In this document: one piece after another, positions 1 to 7,660 of the stretch
How the letters are laid out: each line of letters begins with the position of its first letter
How positions within the stretch are numbered: position 1 is the stretch's first letter
Position numbers and translations under genes: made by a program
NCBI RefSeq assembly: GCF_034718895.1
Contig: NZ_JAYERP010000001.1
Coordinates: 2,480,001-2,544,000 of the forward strand
DNA: 64,000 bases
Direction: 5' to 3'
From: Paenibacillus phoenicis
Lineage (GTDB): Bacteria; Bacillota; Bacilli; Paenibacillales; Paenibacillaceae
Notes under the pieces: model-generated
What the model was told of the DNA's origin: nothing
What the model saw: the letters and a program-made list of their open reading frames with translations, nothing else
Database searches by the model: none

Positions 1-153
1 CGTCTGCATTACAAATGCGGTCAGCGCCTCAATCGTAAAGGTTCGTTCCTGCGGCGGCTTTTCCGCTTTCTGCCCGCTCATGCGAAAATAGATCAGCGCA
101 GTGGTCAGCCCAAGCAACAGAACGATCATGATGCCGTTGATCCAAACGATCAT
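1..153 (-). CDS. membrane-anchored protein, N-terminal 51 codons only; possible CpaF/TadA-type ATPase
   Basis: Only the first 51 codons lie in the window and the frame stays open to base 1. The ATG at 151-153 follows the preceding gene by 3 bp. Residues about 5-23 form one transmembrane helix (IMIVLLLGLTTALIYF), followed by a basic, proline-containing stretch and the start of a helix (TFTIEALTAFVMQT). The position, directly after TadZ-, SAF- and MinD-like genes, is where a Tad locus would carry its secretion ATPase, and some Gram-positive CpaF-like proteins carry an N-terminal anchor. That assignment is inference from context; no ATPase motif is visible here. Confidence 0.4.
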   Translation of the reverse strand, partial: MIVWINGIMIVLLLGLTTALIYFRMSGQKAEKPPQERTFTIEALTAFVMQT

Positions 154-156
154 CGT

Positions 157-987
157 TCACACCCCCTTGCCGCCGAAAAACGGTTTGTTTAACTCGGCTT
201 GTTCGATGATCGCCTGGGCTAGCGCCCGTACGCACTGCATGAATGCATGATGGGCATGATCGCGCGGTACATTACGGTTTCTAAACAGAAAATCGATCGC
301 CCGGCCTTCCTGCGCTGCGTCCATGAACCCTGCCTGATGCGGGACCGGATAAATCGGCATCTTCACCCGATATTTCCGTACCATATTTTTGGCGGTTAGC
401 GCGGAATCACGGTCGTACTGCCCCAAAACAAACAACAGCTTTTTCCCTTTGAGCCAATCCTCACGATGACGAAAGAACCGTTCCAATACAAAACGGTTTT
501 GGTTCAAACTTACGATGACAAGATCGGCGTTTTGAAGAAGCAACTGCGTCCAACCGGACCCGACACCGCTGCCACCGTCAATCAAAGTCAAGTCGTAATA
601 GCGCTTGGCCGAATCGATTAGGGGGGCAAGCATATCCTTCATGCCCATGATCAATGCTTTGTCCGCCTTATTCGAACCGGGCAGTAAATCAAGCCGTTCT
701 TGGAGGAGTGGCAACGTGTAATCGCGAATCATTTCCGGCGAGAGTTTGCCGTTTTGTGCAAGCCGTGCCAAGGCATCGATGCCGGAGTCCGCTGTAAAGG
801 CAAGCATATCTTCGGATCTCCGCTTGATAAGCGCTTGCTCGACTGCCGCACGGCGGCTTTGCAAATGGCCGAATAACACGATTCGGGAGGAATATTCAAG
901 TCCGAGCAGCGCCGCGACGGCGATCAGATTCGTCGTATTGCCCGTTTGACCCGGTACCGGGCTCCAGAAGACGATGTTATGACCCAC
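157..987 (-). CDS. MinD/ParA-like (SIMIBI) ATPase-fold protein with atypical P-loop
   Basis: A 276-residue product. The start is taken as GTG at 985-987 because AGGAGG lies at the right distance upstream; a longer form from 1035 would read through that site. Residues 4-20 read IVFWSPVPGQTGNTTN, which resembles the Walker A of MinD/ParA proteins but lacks both lysines of KGGxGKT. Later YDLTLIDGGSGVGSG and ADLVIVSLNQN match the order of Walker B and switch segments in that fold. The gene overlaps its upstream neighbour by 11 bp. It is likely a partner of the TadZ-like ATPase encoded further upstream, perhaps a non-hydrolysing assembly factor, but the function is unknown. Confidence 0.6.
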   Translation of the reverse strand: MGHNIVFWSPVPGQTGNTTNLIAVAALLGLEYSSRIVLFGHLQSRRAAVEQALIKRRSEDMLAFTADSGIDALARLAQNGKLSPEMIRDYTLPLLQERLDLLPGSNKADKALIMGMKDMLAPLIDSAKRYYDLTLIDGGSGVGSGWTQLLLQNADLVIVSLNQNRFVLERFFRHREDWLKGKKLLFVLGQYDRDSALTAKNMVRKYRVKMPIYPVPHQAGFMDAAQEGRAIDFLFRNRNVPRDHAHHAFMQCVRALAQAIIEQAELNKPFFGGKGV

Positions 988-1702
988 GAAAATCCCTCCT
1001 CGCTCGTTTCCACGCGGCTTTGATCGTTCGCTCATCCAGGCCGAATATATGCTTGGCCATAGAAAAGACCGTATGTCGGTATGCTGGCGACAGCTTTCTT
1101 AGTTCAATGCGGCTATGATGCTGGTGATCGATGCGAGCCGAAACATCCCGCTCATCGAACGGGATACGAAACACCGGTTCCTGCCACTCTACAGCTTCCG
1201 TTGTCACATGCGAATCGATGTACGACTCCGCTATCGTCGACTGTACGAACGGATTTACCAACTTAAAAAACGGCAGCGGCCGAATGGTGGATTCGTTAAG
1301 ACAAAGCCGACGCATCAACTCCGCATTTTTCAACATCGCCAGCTTCTCCAAATTACTACACCAGACCCTTTGGTCATAGGATGGCAGATCTTTTCCTTTC
1401 ACAAATTCGGTATGATCCGTATCGAGCAGGAACACATCGTAAACCGCCCATCCCCCTTCCGTTTGTTTCAGAAAACGGTCCAATTGGCCGAACGTAAGAA
1501 ACCCTGCCGCGATATCCATACCTTCAAATTCGGTAACGAAAGAAGCCTGCCGTTCATCCGGAGATGGCATAAACCCAAGTATCGATTGCGCGATCGTAGA
1601 ATCGACGATAAGCACCTTTTGCCCAGCGGCAACCAGCAGTTTACCCAGCACGAGCAGTAAATGGCTTTTATCCGGCGCACCAAGAAAAACGATTTTTTTC
1701 AT
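977..1702 (-). CDS. degenerate MinD-like protein of the transfer/Tad locus
   Basis: A 241-residue product that starts at ATG 1702 after AAGGAGG. The N-terminus (MKKIVFLGAPDKSHLLLVLG) has the strand-loop-helix of a P-loop NTPase but no GKT/S. VLIVDST near residue 34 and VFLLDTD near residue 90 match the strands that usually carry the A-prime and Walker B aspartates. The C-terminal part is basic (KAAWKRARRDFRG). It is the second of three ATPase-fold genes in this locus. It starts 12 bp after the SAF gene and overlaps the next gene. I infer a structural or regulatory role next to the active TadZ-like ATPase; I do not recognise a named family. Confidence 0.55.
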   Translation of the reverse strand: MKKIVFLGAPDKSHLLLVLGKLLVAAGQKVLIVDSTIAQSILGFMPSPDERQASFVTEFEGMDIAAGFLTFGQLDRFLKQTEGGWAVYDVFLLDTDHTEFVKGKDLPSYDQRVWCSNLEKLAMLKNAELMRRLCLNESTIRPLPFFKLVNPFVQSTIAESYIDSHVTTEAVEWQEPVFRIPFDERDVSARIDHQHHSRIELRKLSPAYRHTVFSMAKHIFGLDERTIKAAWKRARRDFRGS

Positions 1703-1713
1703 GACAACCTCCT

Positions 1714-2847
1714 TCAGGATACCTGCGGCTGGTTGAAGACATCGTCCAGCTTGTCCGAGTTGGTCGGCTGTTCGTCGGAAGCGGGCGACTTCGGGAGCAG
1801 GGTCGCACCGGACTCGGATGTACCCTGCTGCGGATGGGAAGCCGGTTCTGTCGCTGTCGGCTCAGAAGTAGACGCGGGCTTATCGTCTGATGATGGTATA
1901 CCGTCCTGCTCCGTTTGTTCCGACGCAGCAGTTTGTTGCTCCGTCGATTGCTCCATCGCATTGCCTTGTTGAGTAACGATCCGATCGTTTTGCAACTGCT
2001 GCTGAACGGTGACGCTGCCGCTGACCACCCGCAGTTTGTCCGCATCGCTCATTGCCTTCAAATTGTTATCCAGCCTACTACGCAACTGGCGAGCGAGTTC
2101 GGTCTTGGCCTTTTCCAGTACGTTCGGGTCCCTGTCCATCAGATCAAGCACCTTCGGGTTGGCGGGGTAATTGGCGATTGACGCTTCCTGCAGACCCGGT
2201 TCGATATAAGGGAGCGCGTACAGCTTGGCCCCTTGCAAATACGCATCGATGATGGCGCTGGAAGCCATCAAGATTTCCGGCTCGTTCATTTCCAGCCGGA
2301 CGATCATCCCCGAAAGGTCTCGAACCTTCTTTTTGGACAGCACGATATAGTCCTCGCCGGTCGGAAAGTTGATCCGGACATCGACCACCTGATCCTTCTG
2401 TAAATGGGTTGGCAGTTGGATGACATTAAACTCTTGCATCCGCAAATCCCTTGGGATCGGCCCCTCTTCATACAGCATGGAAGCGATGAGCGGCGTATTC
2501 GACTGCAGATCGATTTTGGCGATCTTTCCGACCACCATCTGCGGATCCTTGAAGCTGTCCGAAGGCACCAAGGCATGGACAACCTCCACCGCCTGAATAT
2601 CCCCATTTCCAAGCGTCTTTCCCGCAGGGATCGGCCTTGCAGCCACCAGGATTCGCGTTTTGCCTTGTTGTTCGTTCGTTTTCAATTGCTCGATTTGTTG
2701 TTCGTAATGAGCCCGGATCTGTTGTTGCAGCCGTTTCTGCTGCGCTTGATGCTGGAGAACAAATATGGTGGAAACTAGGAGCAAAACAAAACTAAAACCG
2801 ATCGCAATGATGACGATCGGTTTCCGGTAACGGTATAGTAAAGACAT
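1714..2847 (-). CDS. SAF-domain protein, CpaB/RcpC-like
   Basis: A 377-residue product that starts at ATG 2847 behind GAGGAGAAGG. One transmembrane helix at residues 10-31 (IVIIAIGFSFVLLLVSTIFV) is followed by a Gln/Lys-rich coiled stretch. Then comes an SAF-type segment, ILVAARPIPAGKTLGNGDIQ, typical of CpaB/RcpC and flagellar FlgA relatives, with a second matching part near DLRMQEFNVIQLP. The C-terminal 90 residues are low complexity (Gln, Ser, Thr, Glu, Pro). In Tad pilus systems CpaB is a periplasmic or cell-surface assembly protein, and a Gram-positive version would face the wall. Its neighbours (TadZ-like, MinD-like) support a Tad-type machine. Confidence 0.7.
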   Translation of the reverse strand: MSLLYRYRKPIVIIAIGFSFVLLLVSTIFVLQHQAQQKRLQQQIRAHYEQQIEQLKTNEQQGKTRILVAARPIPAGKTLGNGDIQAVEVVHALVPSDSFKDPQMVVGKIAKIDLQSNTPLIASMLYEEGPIPRDLRMQEFNVIQLPTHLQKDQVVDVRINFPTGEDYIVLSKKKVRDLSGMIVRLEMNEPEILMASSAIIDAYLQGAKLYALPYIEPGLQEASIANYPANPKVLDLMDRDPNVLEKAKTELARQLRSRLDNNLKAMSDADKLRVVSGSVTVQQQLQNDRIVTQQGNAMEQSTEQQTAASEQTEQDGIPSSDDKPASTSEPTATEPASHPQQGTSESGATLLPKSPASDEQPTNSDKLDDVFNQPQVS

Positions 2848-2886
2848 CGCCTACCTTCTCCTCTCCATTCAACGTGGTGAAACCGC

Positions 2887-3117
2887 CTATTGCTTTTCGT
2901 GAAACCAGTATGCACGCGTATACAACTGAACGCCGACCCGTGTAGGGATGCCGATACTGGCTTCTCCAGCTCCCTTCCACCCATTCCGGTTCGCCGTCTC
3001 TATGGCCATTCTATCCGCCGAACCTTTATATACCTCCTCTTGCGTACCTTCAATGAAGATATACAGACCGCCTCGACCATTGATCGGGTAAATGACCTGT
3101 GTTTCTCGGACCTTCAT
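2887..3117 (-). CDS. small hypothetical protein of the transfer locus
   Basis: A 76-residue product. The ATG at 3115-3117 is preceded by GGAAGGTGAAG, so a longer reading frame upstream was not used. The start overlaps no gene but lies within 10 bp of the end of the TadZ-like gene, which indicates co-transcription. The sequence is mixed alpha/beta with QVIYPINGRGGLYIFIEG and a conserved-looking VYKGSADRMAIETANRNG segment. There is no signal peptide or membrane helix. I do not recognise the family; it is likely a soluble accessory factor. Confidence 0.55.
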   Translation of the reverse strand: MKVRETQVIYPINGRGGLYIFIEGTQEEVYKGSADRMAIETANRNGWKGAGEASIGIPTRVGVQLYTRAYWFHEKQ

Positions 3118-3125
3118 TCGTCTCT

Positions 3126-4622
3126 TCACCTTCCTGATTTGAGATGTGACGCCAACCGAGGTAACCATCCTCGTTTTTCACGAAGCGACGCCGTTTCCCG
3201 TCCCATCCACCGATCCACAAGCCGGCCCACCTGTACATGATAAGGGCTGCTCGGGGAAGATAAGGTCCACTCCCCGCTTCGCACGGACCGGTAAACGGTT
3301 GGATCTTCCGGCAACTCCAGTACTATCGGCCACGGCAGCCGTCCTTTCCAATCTAGTTTGGGAGCAGGCTCCTTCAGCCGGTTCCATACCAGATACAACT
3401 CCGGTGTCGGGCGAAGGCCGGTTAGGAACGGCTTCACCCGATCCAAATTGAACAGGCTGGCCGGCTCGTCCGTCGTGATCAACATCAACTGGTCTGCCTG
3501 CTCCAAGGCCAGTCGGGTCAGCCTGTCCAACGAAACAGGCAGGTCAAGCAGCACAACATTCGTTTCTTCCTTCAAAAAGTGGAGGATGGCCTGCAGCTCT
3601 TCCGGTTGCAGTAGGAATTGCCCTGGCAAGAGCGGCGCTGCGACAATGGAAAAGCCCGCCTTCGTTTGAAGAAGACAGGCCCGTCTGGCTTTCGGATCGT
3701 CGATCCGGCGTACAAGGTCGACGACCGTTTTTTTCGGCTGTATGCGCATGAAAGTAGCGACCGTGCCGTTCGGATCCAAGTCGAAAATACAAGCTCGAAG
3801 CCCTTCCTTCGATAATCGAGCGGCCAAATGGAGCAAAAGCGTCGTTTTTCCCACGCCGCCTTTCGCAGCATAAACAGCAACAACCGATGGCAGGTCCGGA
3901 GGTGTTCGGGATATGTGCGGCGTCAATTCAGGTTCGTTTAGGGTGAAGGCCGGTTCCGGTTCGTTTCCAATGTTCTCCGTTTCAAGCCCGTTCTTCTTCC
4001 CCATTGATGTATCCGCTGGTTTTGATTGGTTGTCCGTCTGTGGCAGCTCATACGGAAAACTGCCGTTCTCCGGCATCTCCAGAAAAGCAGGGGCGGGAAC
4101 AACCCTGGCGGATAAAGCTTTCGGTCGAGATGGTTCCACTTCGAACCGTTGCCGCGCCTTTCGCTGCGAGAGCGGAACATCAATGGATACAGATTGCGAT
4201 TCAGCCGTCTCCATTTCCGTAAGTGGCAGGAAAGGCGCTTCTTCCGTCTGAAAAACAAGCGTTCTTCCTAAGCTCGAAAGGGCAGCCGTGGCATCCCGCT
4301 CGGTTTCACACGCTGGTATAAACCGGGAAAACAGCCCGTTCGTTTCTTCTTCCGCTGTCACCGTTCCGGCAATCCCCAACGATTTGGTTTGTTGCTCTCC
4401 CCAGTCACTATGGTCTTCTACTAGCAACACGACCGGCACTTCTCTTCCCTGGACAAGCCGTACGTAGTCCTTCCATTTCCCGACCATGGCATCTACCACG
4501 ACAACGCTCATTTCCGACGTGATCCGTTCGGGATCATGAACAAACTTGACTTCGTAGCCCGACCGGCGAATCCGATCCACCCACATCTGTCGTTGACTTA
4601 GACGAAATAGTGCGACCCGCAA
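3126..4622 (-). CDS. TadZ/CpaE-type ATPase: receiver-like N-terminus plus MinD/ParA domain
   Basis: A 498-residue product. The TTG at 4620-4622 is chosen because AAGGAGGTG lies about 7 bp upstream; the GTG three codons earlier overlaps that site. Residues 1-110 look like an atypical response-regulator receiver (MSVVVVDAMVG, VPVVLLVED). A charged linker follows to about residue 240. Then comes an intact MinD domain with Walker A AKGGVGKTT near 252, a FDLDPNGTVA segment and VVLLDLP. This architecture is that of TadZ/CpaE, which localises Tad pilus assembly machines to cell poles. Finding it inside a conjugation operon is unusual. It is the only one of the three MinD-like genes here with an intact P-loop. 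Confidence 0.75.
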   Translation of the reverse strand: MRVALFRLSQRQMWVDRIRRSGYEVKFVHDPERITSEMSVVVVDAMVGKWKDYVRLVQGREVPVVLLVEDHSDWGEQQTKSLGIAGTVTAEEETNGLFSRFIPACETERDATAALSSLGRTLVFQTEEAPFLPLTEMETAESQSVSIDVPLSQRKARQRFEVEPSRPKALSARVVPAPAFLEMPENGSFPYELPQTDNQSKPADTSMGKKNGLETENIGNEPEPAFTLNEPELTPHISRTPPDLPSVVAVYAAKGGVGKTTLLLHLAARLSKEGLRACIFDLDPNGTVATFMRIQPKKTVVDLVRRIDDPKARRACLLQTKAGFSIVAAPLLPGQFLLQPEELQAILHFLKEETNVVLLDLPVSLDRLTRLALEQADQLMLITTDEPASLFNLDRVKPFLTGLRPTPELYLVWNRLKEPAPKLDWKGRLPWPIVLELPEDPTVYRSVRSGEWTLSSPSSPYHVQVGRLVDRWMGRETASLREKRGWLPRLASHLKSGR

Positions 4623-4647
4623 CTCCAGCACCTCCTTGCCATATCGA

Positions 4648-4839
4648 TCACCATTTCCTCCGCGGCTCCAGTCTTTTGTCTCGATAATAGACGTCCACTT
4701 TCAGGCGTGCAGCCAAATAGAACGCAAATTCTTCCGCATCCGCAAATGTGTTGCGCCTGTCCATCTCATGCGGATTCCCGTCTTGAACAAACAAGACGGC
4801 AAAGGTACTTCCTTGATCTGCAATTTGAATCTTGTCCAT
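4648..4839 (-). CDS. small hypothetical protein
   Basis: A 63-residue product beginning MDKIQIADQGSTFAVLFV. The ATG at 4837-4839 lies 5 bp beyond the stop of the upstream gene and has no clear Shine-Dalgarno sequence, so translational coupling is likely. It is a soluble alpha/beta protein with FADAEEFAFYLAARLKVDVYYRDK, a helix-strand pattern that resembles the C-terminal half of many small DUF proteins. The function is unknown. It directly precedes the TadZ-like gene, so it may belong to that sub-locus. Confidence 0.5.
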   Translation of the reverse strand: MDKIQIADQGSTFAVLFVQDGNPHEMDRRNTFADAEEFAFYLAARLKVDVYYRDKRLEPRRKW

Positions 4840-4843
4840 AGGA

Positions 4844-5158
4844 TTATATCCGTTTAAGAATTGATTCCACGGTACGATAGTCGATGACACAAACATAGCG
4901 GGCGTAATCGTACCCCTGAGGGTCAACGGCAAGTACCCGTTTACGATCTGTAAAGATAAGAATAGGCTCACGGCAATGCTGCCGGATCAGTTCATCCGAT
5001 TCCAGGGCAATGATATTCTCCAGTCGTTGTTCGGTAATCACAAAAACGGGTGCGGAAACGTAAGTCTCGTGCGGTCTTTCCGCATTCATCTCGTAATGAG
5101 GAAGAAAAGGTTGCTTACGGTATCGATTAAAAACGCGGACATCAACTCTCAAGTTCAT
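4844..5158 (-). CDS. hypothetical protein overlapping the Dam gene
   Basis: A 104-residue product. The ATG at 5156-5158 overlaps the TGA of the methylase (ATGA overlap) and is preceded by CGGAGGG. It is soluble and has alternating strands and short helices (APVFVITEQRLENIIALESDELIRQ, PILIFTDRKRVLAVDPQGYDYARYV). The strict coupling to the Dam gene suggests joint expression. I do not recognise a family. A role in controlling or accompanying the methylase is only a guess from position. Confidence 0.55.
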   Translation of the reverse strand: MNLRVDVRVFNRYRKQPFLPHYEMNAERPHETYVSAPVFVITEQRLENIIALESDELIRQHCREPILIFTDRKRVLAVDPQGYDYARYVCVIDYRTVESILKRI

Positions 5159-5943
5159 CCCTCCGTTTGCAAATTAGGCGTATAGTTCATAATGAACAGT
5201 TCCTTCACAGGCTGCCGTCCTTTCGTTTGCTTCGCAATGGAATAGCGGGTTTCAACGCCCTCAATTACAAAAGGGGCGTACCACTCCCGAATGGTCGGAT
5301 GGTCGTTAATACTCAGCAAAAATTTGCCCTTAATGCCGCCCAAGAGCTCACGTAGCTTCCGGTGATCGGATTCGTCGAATTTGTACAGATAGCCGGAGAG
5401 TCCCAAGTAAGGGGGATCGCAATAAAAAAAGGTATCCGCCGAATCGTACCGGGCGAGTACCTCTTCAAAAGATCGGTTTTCGATATAAACACCAATCAGC
5501 CGTTCATGAGCAACTTTAAATTTTTGTTTGACGTTGGACATATCGTATGCCGGCTTGCTTCGTGTGTACCCCCAATCGTCGGCGTCGTTGTACTTCCCGC
5601 CAAAATGCGAGTAGACACGGTAGTAAAAATCATACGCTCGGGTAACCGGGTCGCGTTCCTGATCCCGTCGTTTCATGATACGTTCAAATTCATCACGGGC
5701 ATAGAGTGCCCACTCAAACCGTTGGGCAAGCCCTTCCCAATCTTCTTGAATCACCCGAAAAAAATTGACCAGTTCCGCGTTGATATCGGAATAAACTTCC
5801 ACTTTGGATCGTTCCTTGCCAAAGAGCACCCAGCCCCCGCCCCCGAATACTTCCGCATAAACGACATGCGGTGGAAAGCGCTGGATAATATCTTCACGCA
5901 GCCTGTATTTGCCGCCTTGCCACCTGATGGGACTTTTCAGCAC
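5155..5943 (-). CDS. dam: DNA adenine methylase (D12 class N6-adenine methyltransferase)
   Basis: A 262-residue product that starts at GTG 5943 behind GGGAGCG. It carries the D12/Dam motif set: the SAM-binding IRWQGGKYRLR at residues 6-16 and AEVFGGGGWVLF near 30-41, and the catalytic FFYCDPPYLG near 172-181. The length is normal for Dam. It would transfer a methyl group from SAM to adenine N6 in a short target, classically GATC, although the target cannot be read from sequence. It lies in the middle of the conjugation operon with no restriction partner. A plausible role is protecting or marking element DNA, or timing transfer. Confidence 0.85.
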   Translation of the reverse strand: MLKSPIRWQGGKYRLREDIIQRFPPHVVYAEVFGGGGWVLFGKERSKVEVYSDINAELVNFFRVIQEDWEGLAQRFEWALYARDEFERIMKRRDQERDPVTRAYDFYYRVYSHFGGKYNDADDWGYTRSKPAYDMSNVKQKFKVAHERLIGVYIENRSFEEVLARYDSADTFFYCDPPYLGLSGYLYKFDESDHRKLRELLGGIKGKFLLSINDHPTIREWYAPFVIEGVETRYSIAKQTKGRQPVKELFIMNYTPNLQTEG

Positions 5944-5991
5944 AGCTTCACGCTCCCTTCAATATTCACCAAACATCGATCCTTCCCGGCT

Positions 5992-6228
5992 TTAACCAGA
6001 GGAAAGCAACGCCTCCATGCCTGTTGCCAGCAACGTGGTTGCCGTTTGACCAAAAATATGCAGCCGATAATCCGGAACCTCGAGCAACTGTGCCAGATCC
6101 AGCGCGTGCCGGACCGCCTGTTGCCGCTCTTTCCGGCATCCAAGATCAAACAAATTGACGCCCGGCAGCAAACCGATGATCTGAATCACACCACGCATTT
6201 CAATCACATAGATCTCAATGTTTCGCAC
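5992..6228 (-). CDS. small hypothetical protein
   Basis: A 78-residue product. The start is GTG at 6226-6228 behind GAAGGGG; no in-frame ATG fits better. The sequence is IEIYVIEMRGVIQIIGLLPG, followed by a helix-rich part with LAQLLEVPDYRLHIFGQTATTLLATG. There are no membrane helices. It lies 21 bp after the M23 hydrolase and 48 bp before Dam in the same direction. The family is not recognised; the good ribosome site and tight spacing support a real gene. Confidence 0.5.
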   Translation of the reverse strand: MRNIEIYVIEMRGVIQIIGLLPGVNLFDLGCRKERQQAVRHALDLAQLLEVPDYRLHIFGQTATTLLATGMEALLSSG

Positions 6229-6249
6229 GTCATCCCCTTCTTTCTTTAT

Positions 6250-7206
6250 TCATGGCTCATCCAATTGCCGGAAGTAAGGTAGTGGATCCACTTTTTGCCT
6301 GTTCACCCGAATTTCCAAATGTAGGTGAGGACCGGTTGATTTTCCCGTACTGCCCACCCATCCAATCACTTCGCCTTGCAGCACCTGTTGCCGTTGACGT
6401 ACGCCAATGTCCGTCAAATGCCCATACAAACTGACCAAACCGTTTGCATGTTGCAACAGAATCGCGTTGCCGTATCCGGTGCTGCCGCGGATGACTTGCG
6501 TCACCGTTCCGCTTTGCACGGCTAACACCGGTGTACCCCGCGGCGCGGGAATATCGACTCCTGCATGAAATGCTCCCTGCTCTCCCGTAACCGGATCTAC
6601 CCGATAACCAAATGGACTGGAAATCGTCGTGTACCCTGCCACCGGCCATAGCCACGTTCCCGATCTGGACAGCATGGCCGCATATTCCTCTTCTTTCCGA
6701 TACACCAACGCCACCTCTTCGCTGCTTCCGAACCAAACAGCGAGCGCTTCATCCGGGTTCTGGGCGGTCAATTGCAAATAATTTGCCAATGAAAAAATCG
6801 CATCGTAGGGATTATCCGGATCGATCTTCCCGTCGCTGTCCCCATCCACGCGATAACCCTCCCACAATGAACGCGGAAATCCTAAGGCTCCGATCGTGTC
6901 GCTTCGTTTGGCTTTCTTCACCCCAAAATCGGTTGTCACCTGATGAATGGCCGCAAGCCGCGCCCAGGAGGCGTGCTCTTGTTCGGCCTGGATGTAAATT
7001 GGCAGCAGGAATAAAGGAATATCGAATTCGGGAGTGTCCGGTACCTCAATGCCCGCCATTTTCGAGGCATCCGATGTCGTGACCAGCGACCCGAGCAAAG
7101 CAAAAACAAGAATGAAACCAAGCAATAGGGCCGCGACGCCGGTCACGCCCAAGCTGCCGACGATCCACCAGATGACTCGCTTTCTAAGTAAGCTCCCCGT
7201 TTCCAT
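6250..7206 (-). CDS. membrane-anchored murein hydrolase: lysozyme-like segment plus M23 peptidase
   Basis: A 318-residue product. The ATG at 7206 (METGSLL) follows AAAGGTG by 6 bp; an in-frame GTG six codons earlier is possible. A transmembrane helix spans residues about 12-40. The next part (LPIYIQAEQEHASWARLAAIHQ...NPYDAIFSLANYL) has the pattern of the VirB1/Slt lysozyme-like domain. The last 130 residues are a LytM/M23 metallopeptidase with zinc ligands FHAGVD and GPHLHLE. Gram-positive conjugation systems need such a hydrolase to open peptidoglycan for the channel; Tn916 uses a lysozyme plus NlpC/P60 protein in this place. Here M23 replaces NlpC/P60. Confidence 0.85.
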   Translation of the reverse strand: METGSLLRKRVIWWIVGSLGVTGVAALLLGFILVFALLGSLVTTSDASKMAGIEVPDTPEFDIPLFLLPIYIQAEQEHASWARLAAIHQVTTDFGVKKAKRSDTIGALGFPRSLWEGYRVDGDSDGKIDPDNPYDAIFSLANYLQLTAQNPDEALAVWFGSSEEVALVYRKEEEYAAMLSRSGTWLWPVAGYTTISSPFGYRVDPVTGEQGAFHAGVDIPAPRGTPVLAVQSGTVTQVIRGSTGYGNAILLQHANGLVSLYGHLTDIGVRQRQQVLQGEVIGWVGSTGKSTGPHLHLEIRVNRQKVDPLPYFRQLDEP

Positions 7207-7233
7207 CCGTTTCACCTTTGGCACATAGTTAGA

Positions 7234-7413
7234 TTAATCTTTCTCGTACTCTCGGATCATGGCCGAATCGTCGAGCACATAGCCATTAAATGCAAGCTCC
7301 AAGGCCTTTTTTCGGCTATGCCCTCGCTTCTCCAAATCCTCCACGACAAAGCGAATCATCGCATCTCGGCGGGTGAGCCGTTCCATCTTCACCGGGTCAA
7401 AATCCGTACGCAT
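7234..7413 (-). CDS. small hypothetical protein (59 aa)
   Basis: The product starts MRTDFDPVKMERLTRRDAM. The ATG at 7411-7413 sits 8 bp after AAAGGAGGAAG, one of the best ribosome sites in the operon. The sequence is highly charged and helical, with RFVVEDLEKRGHSRKKALEL and VLDDSAMIREYEKD. It has no membrane helix. It resembles small antirestriction/antitoxin-like or DUF proteins only in being short and helical; I do not recognise it. It lies between the VirB6-like and M23 genes in the operon. Confidence 0.55.
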   Translation of the reverse strand: MRTDFDPVKMERLTRRDAMIRFVVEDLEKRGHSRKKALELAFNGYVLDDSAMIREYEKD

Positions 7414-7428
7414 ACGGTCTTCCTCCTT

Positions 7429-7587
7429 TCAAAATCCAACCCGCTCGGGTACGTAAATCCCCGTAGTGCTCCAAGAGCGAGCAGTTGGATGCTTCACCCA
7501 TACATGGCCTGAGGATATGACCAATAGATCAATGTCCCGCCCTTGTACGTTTCCTCTGAGCAAATGCCCATGCGTTTGCCGTTCCAT
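7429..7587 (-). CDS. small ORF (52 aa), possibly the 3' part of a frameshifted gene
   Basis: This frame starts at ATG 7585-7587 and ends 15 bp before the next gene. It reads like coding sequence: HGHLLRGNVQGRDIDLLVIS, then GHVWVKHPTARSW and GIYVPERVGF. It overlaps in another frame the 3' part of the 37-residue ORF that starts at 7642 with a strong ribosome site. Either two overlapping small genes exist, or one gene of about 70 codons has suffered a frameshift near 7570-7590. The function is unknown. Confidence 0.35.
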   Translation of the reverse strand: MERQTHGHLLRGNVQGRDIDLLVISSGHVWVKHPTARSWSTTGIYVPERVGF

Positions 7588-7642
7588 AACGAACCGTATC
7601 CAGCTTCAGCTCCCGCTTCAACCAATCGGCCAGTCGTTCCAT
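7529..7642 (-). CDS. small ORF (37 aa) after the VirB6-like gene
   Basis: The ATG at 7640-7642 follows AAAGGGGAG by 6 bp and starts 18 bp after the stop of the VirB6-like gene. The product begins MERLADWLKRELKLDTVRYG and ends in a basic tail. The good start but short length, together with the overlapping coding-like frame at 7429-7587, suggests either a true micro-ORF or the 5' part of a broken gene. No function can be assigned. Confidence 0.35.
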   Translation of the reverse strand: MERLADWLKRELKLDTVRYGTANAWAFAQRKRTRAGH

Positions 7643-7660
7643 CGTCCGCTCCCCTTTCCT

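Noticed and set aside
5362..6282. Plus-strand open frame of 306 codons
   Set aside because: Antisense to Dam and the 78-aa gene; no ribosome site and no recognisable motif.
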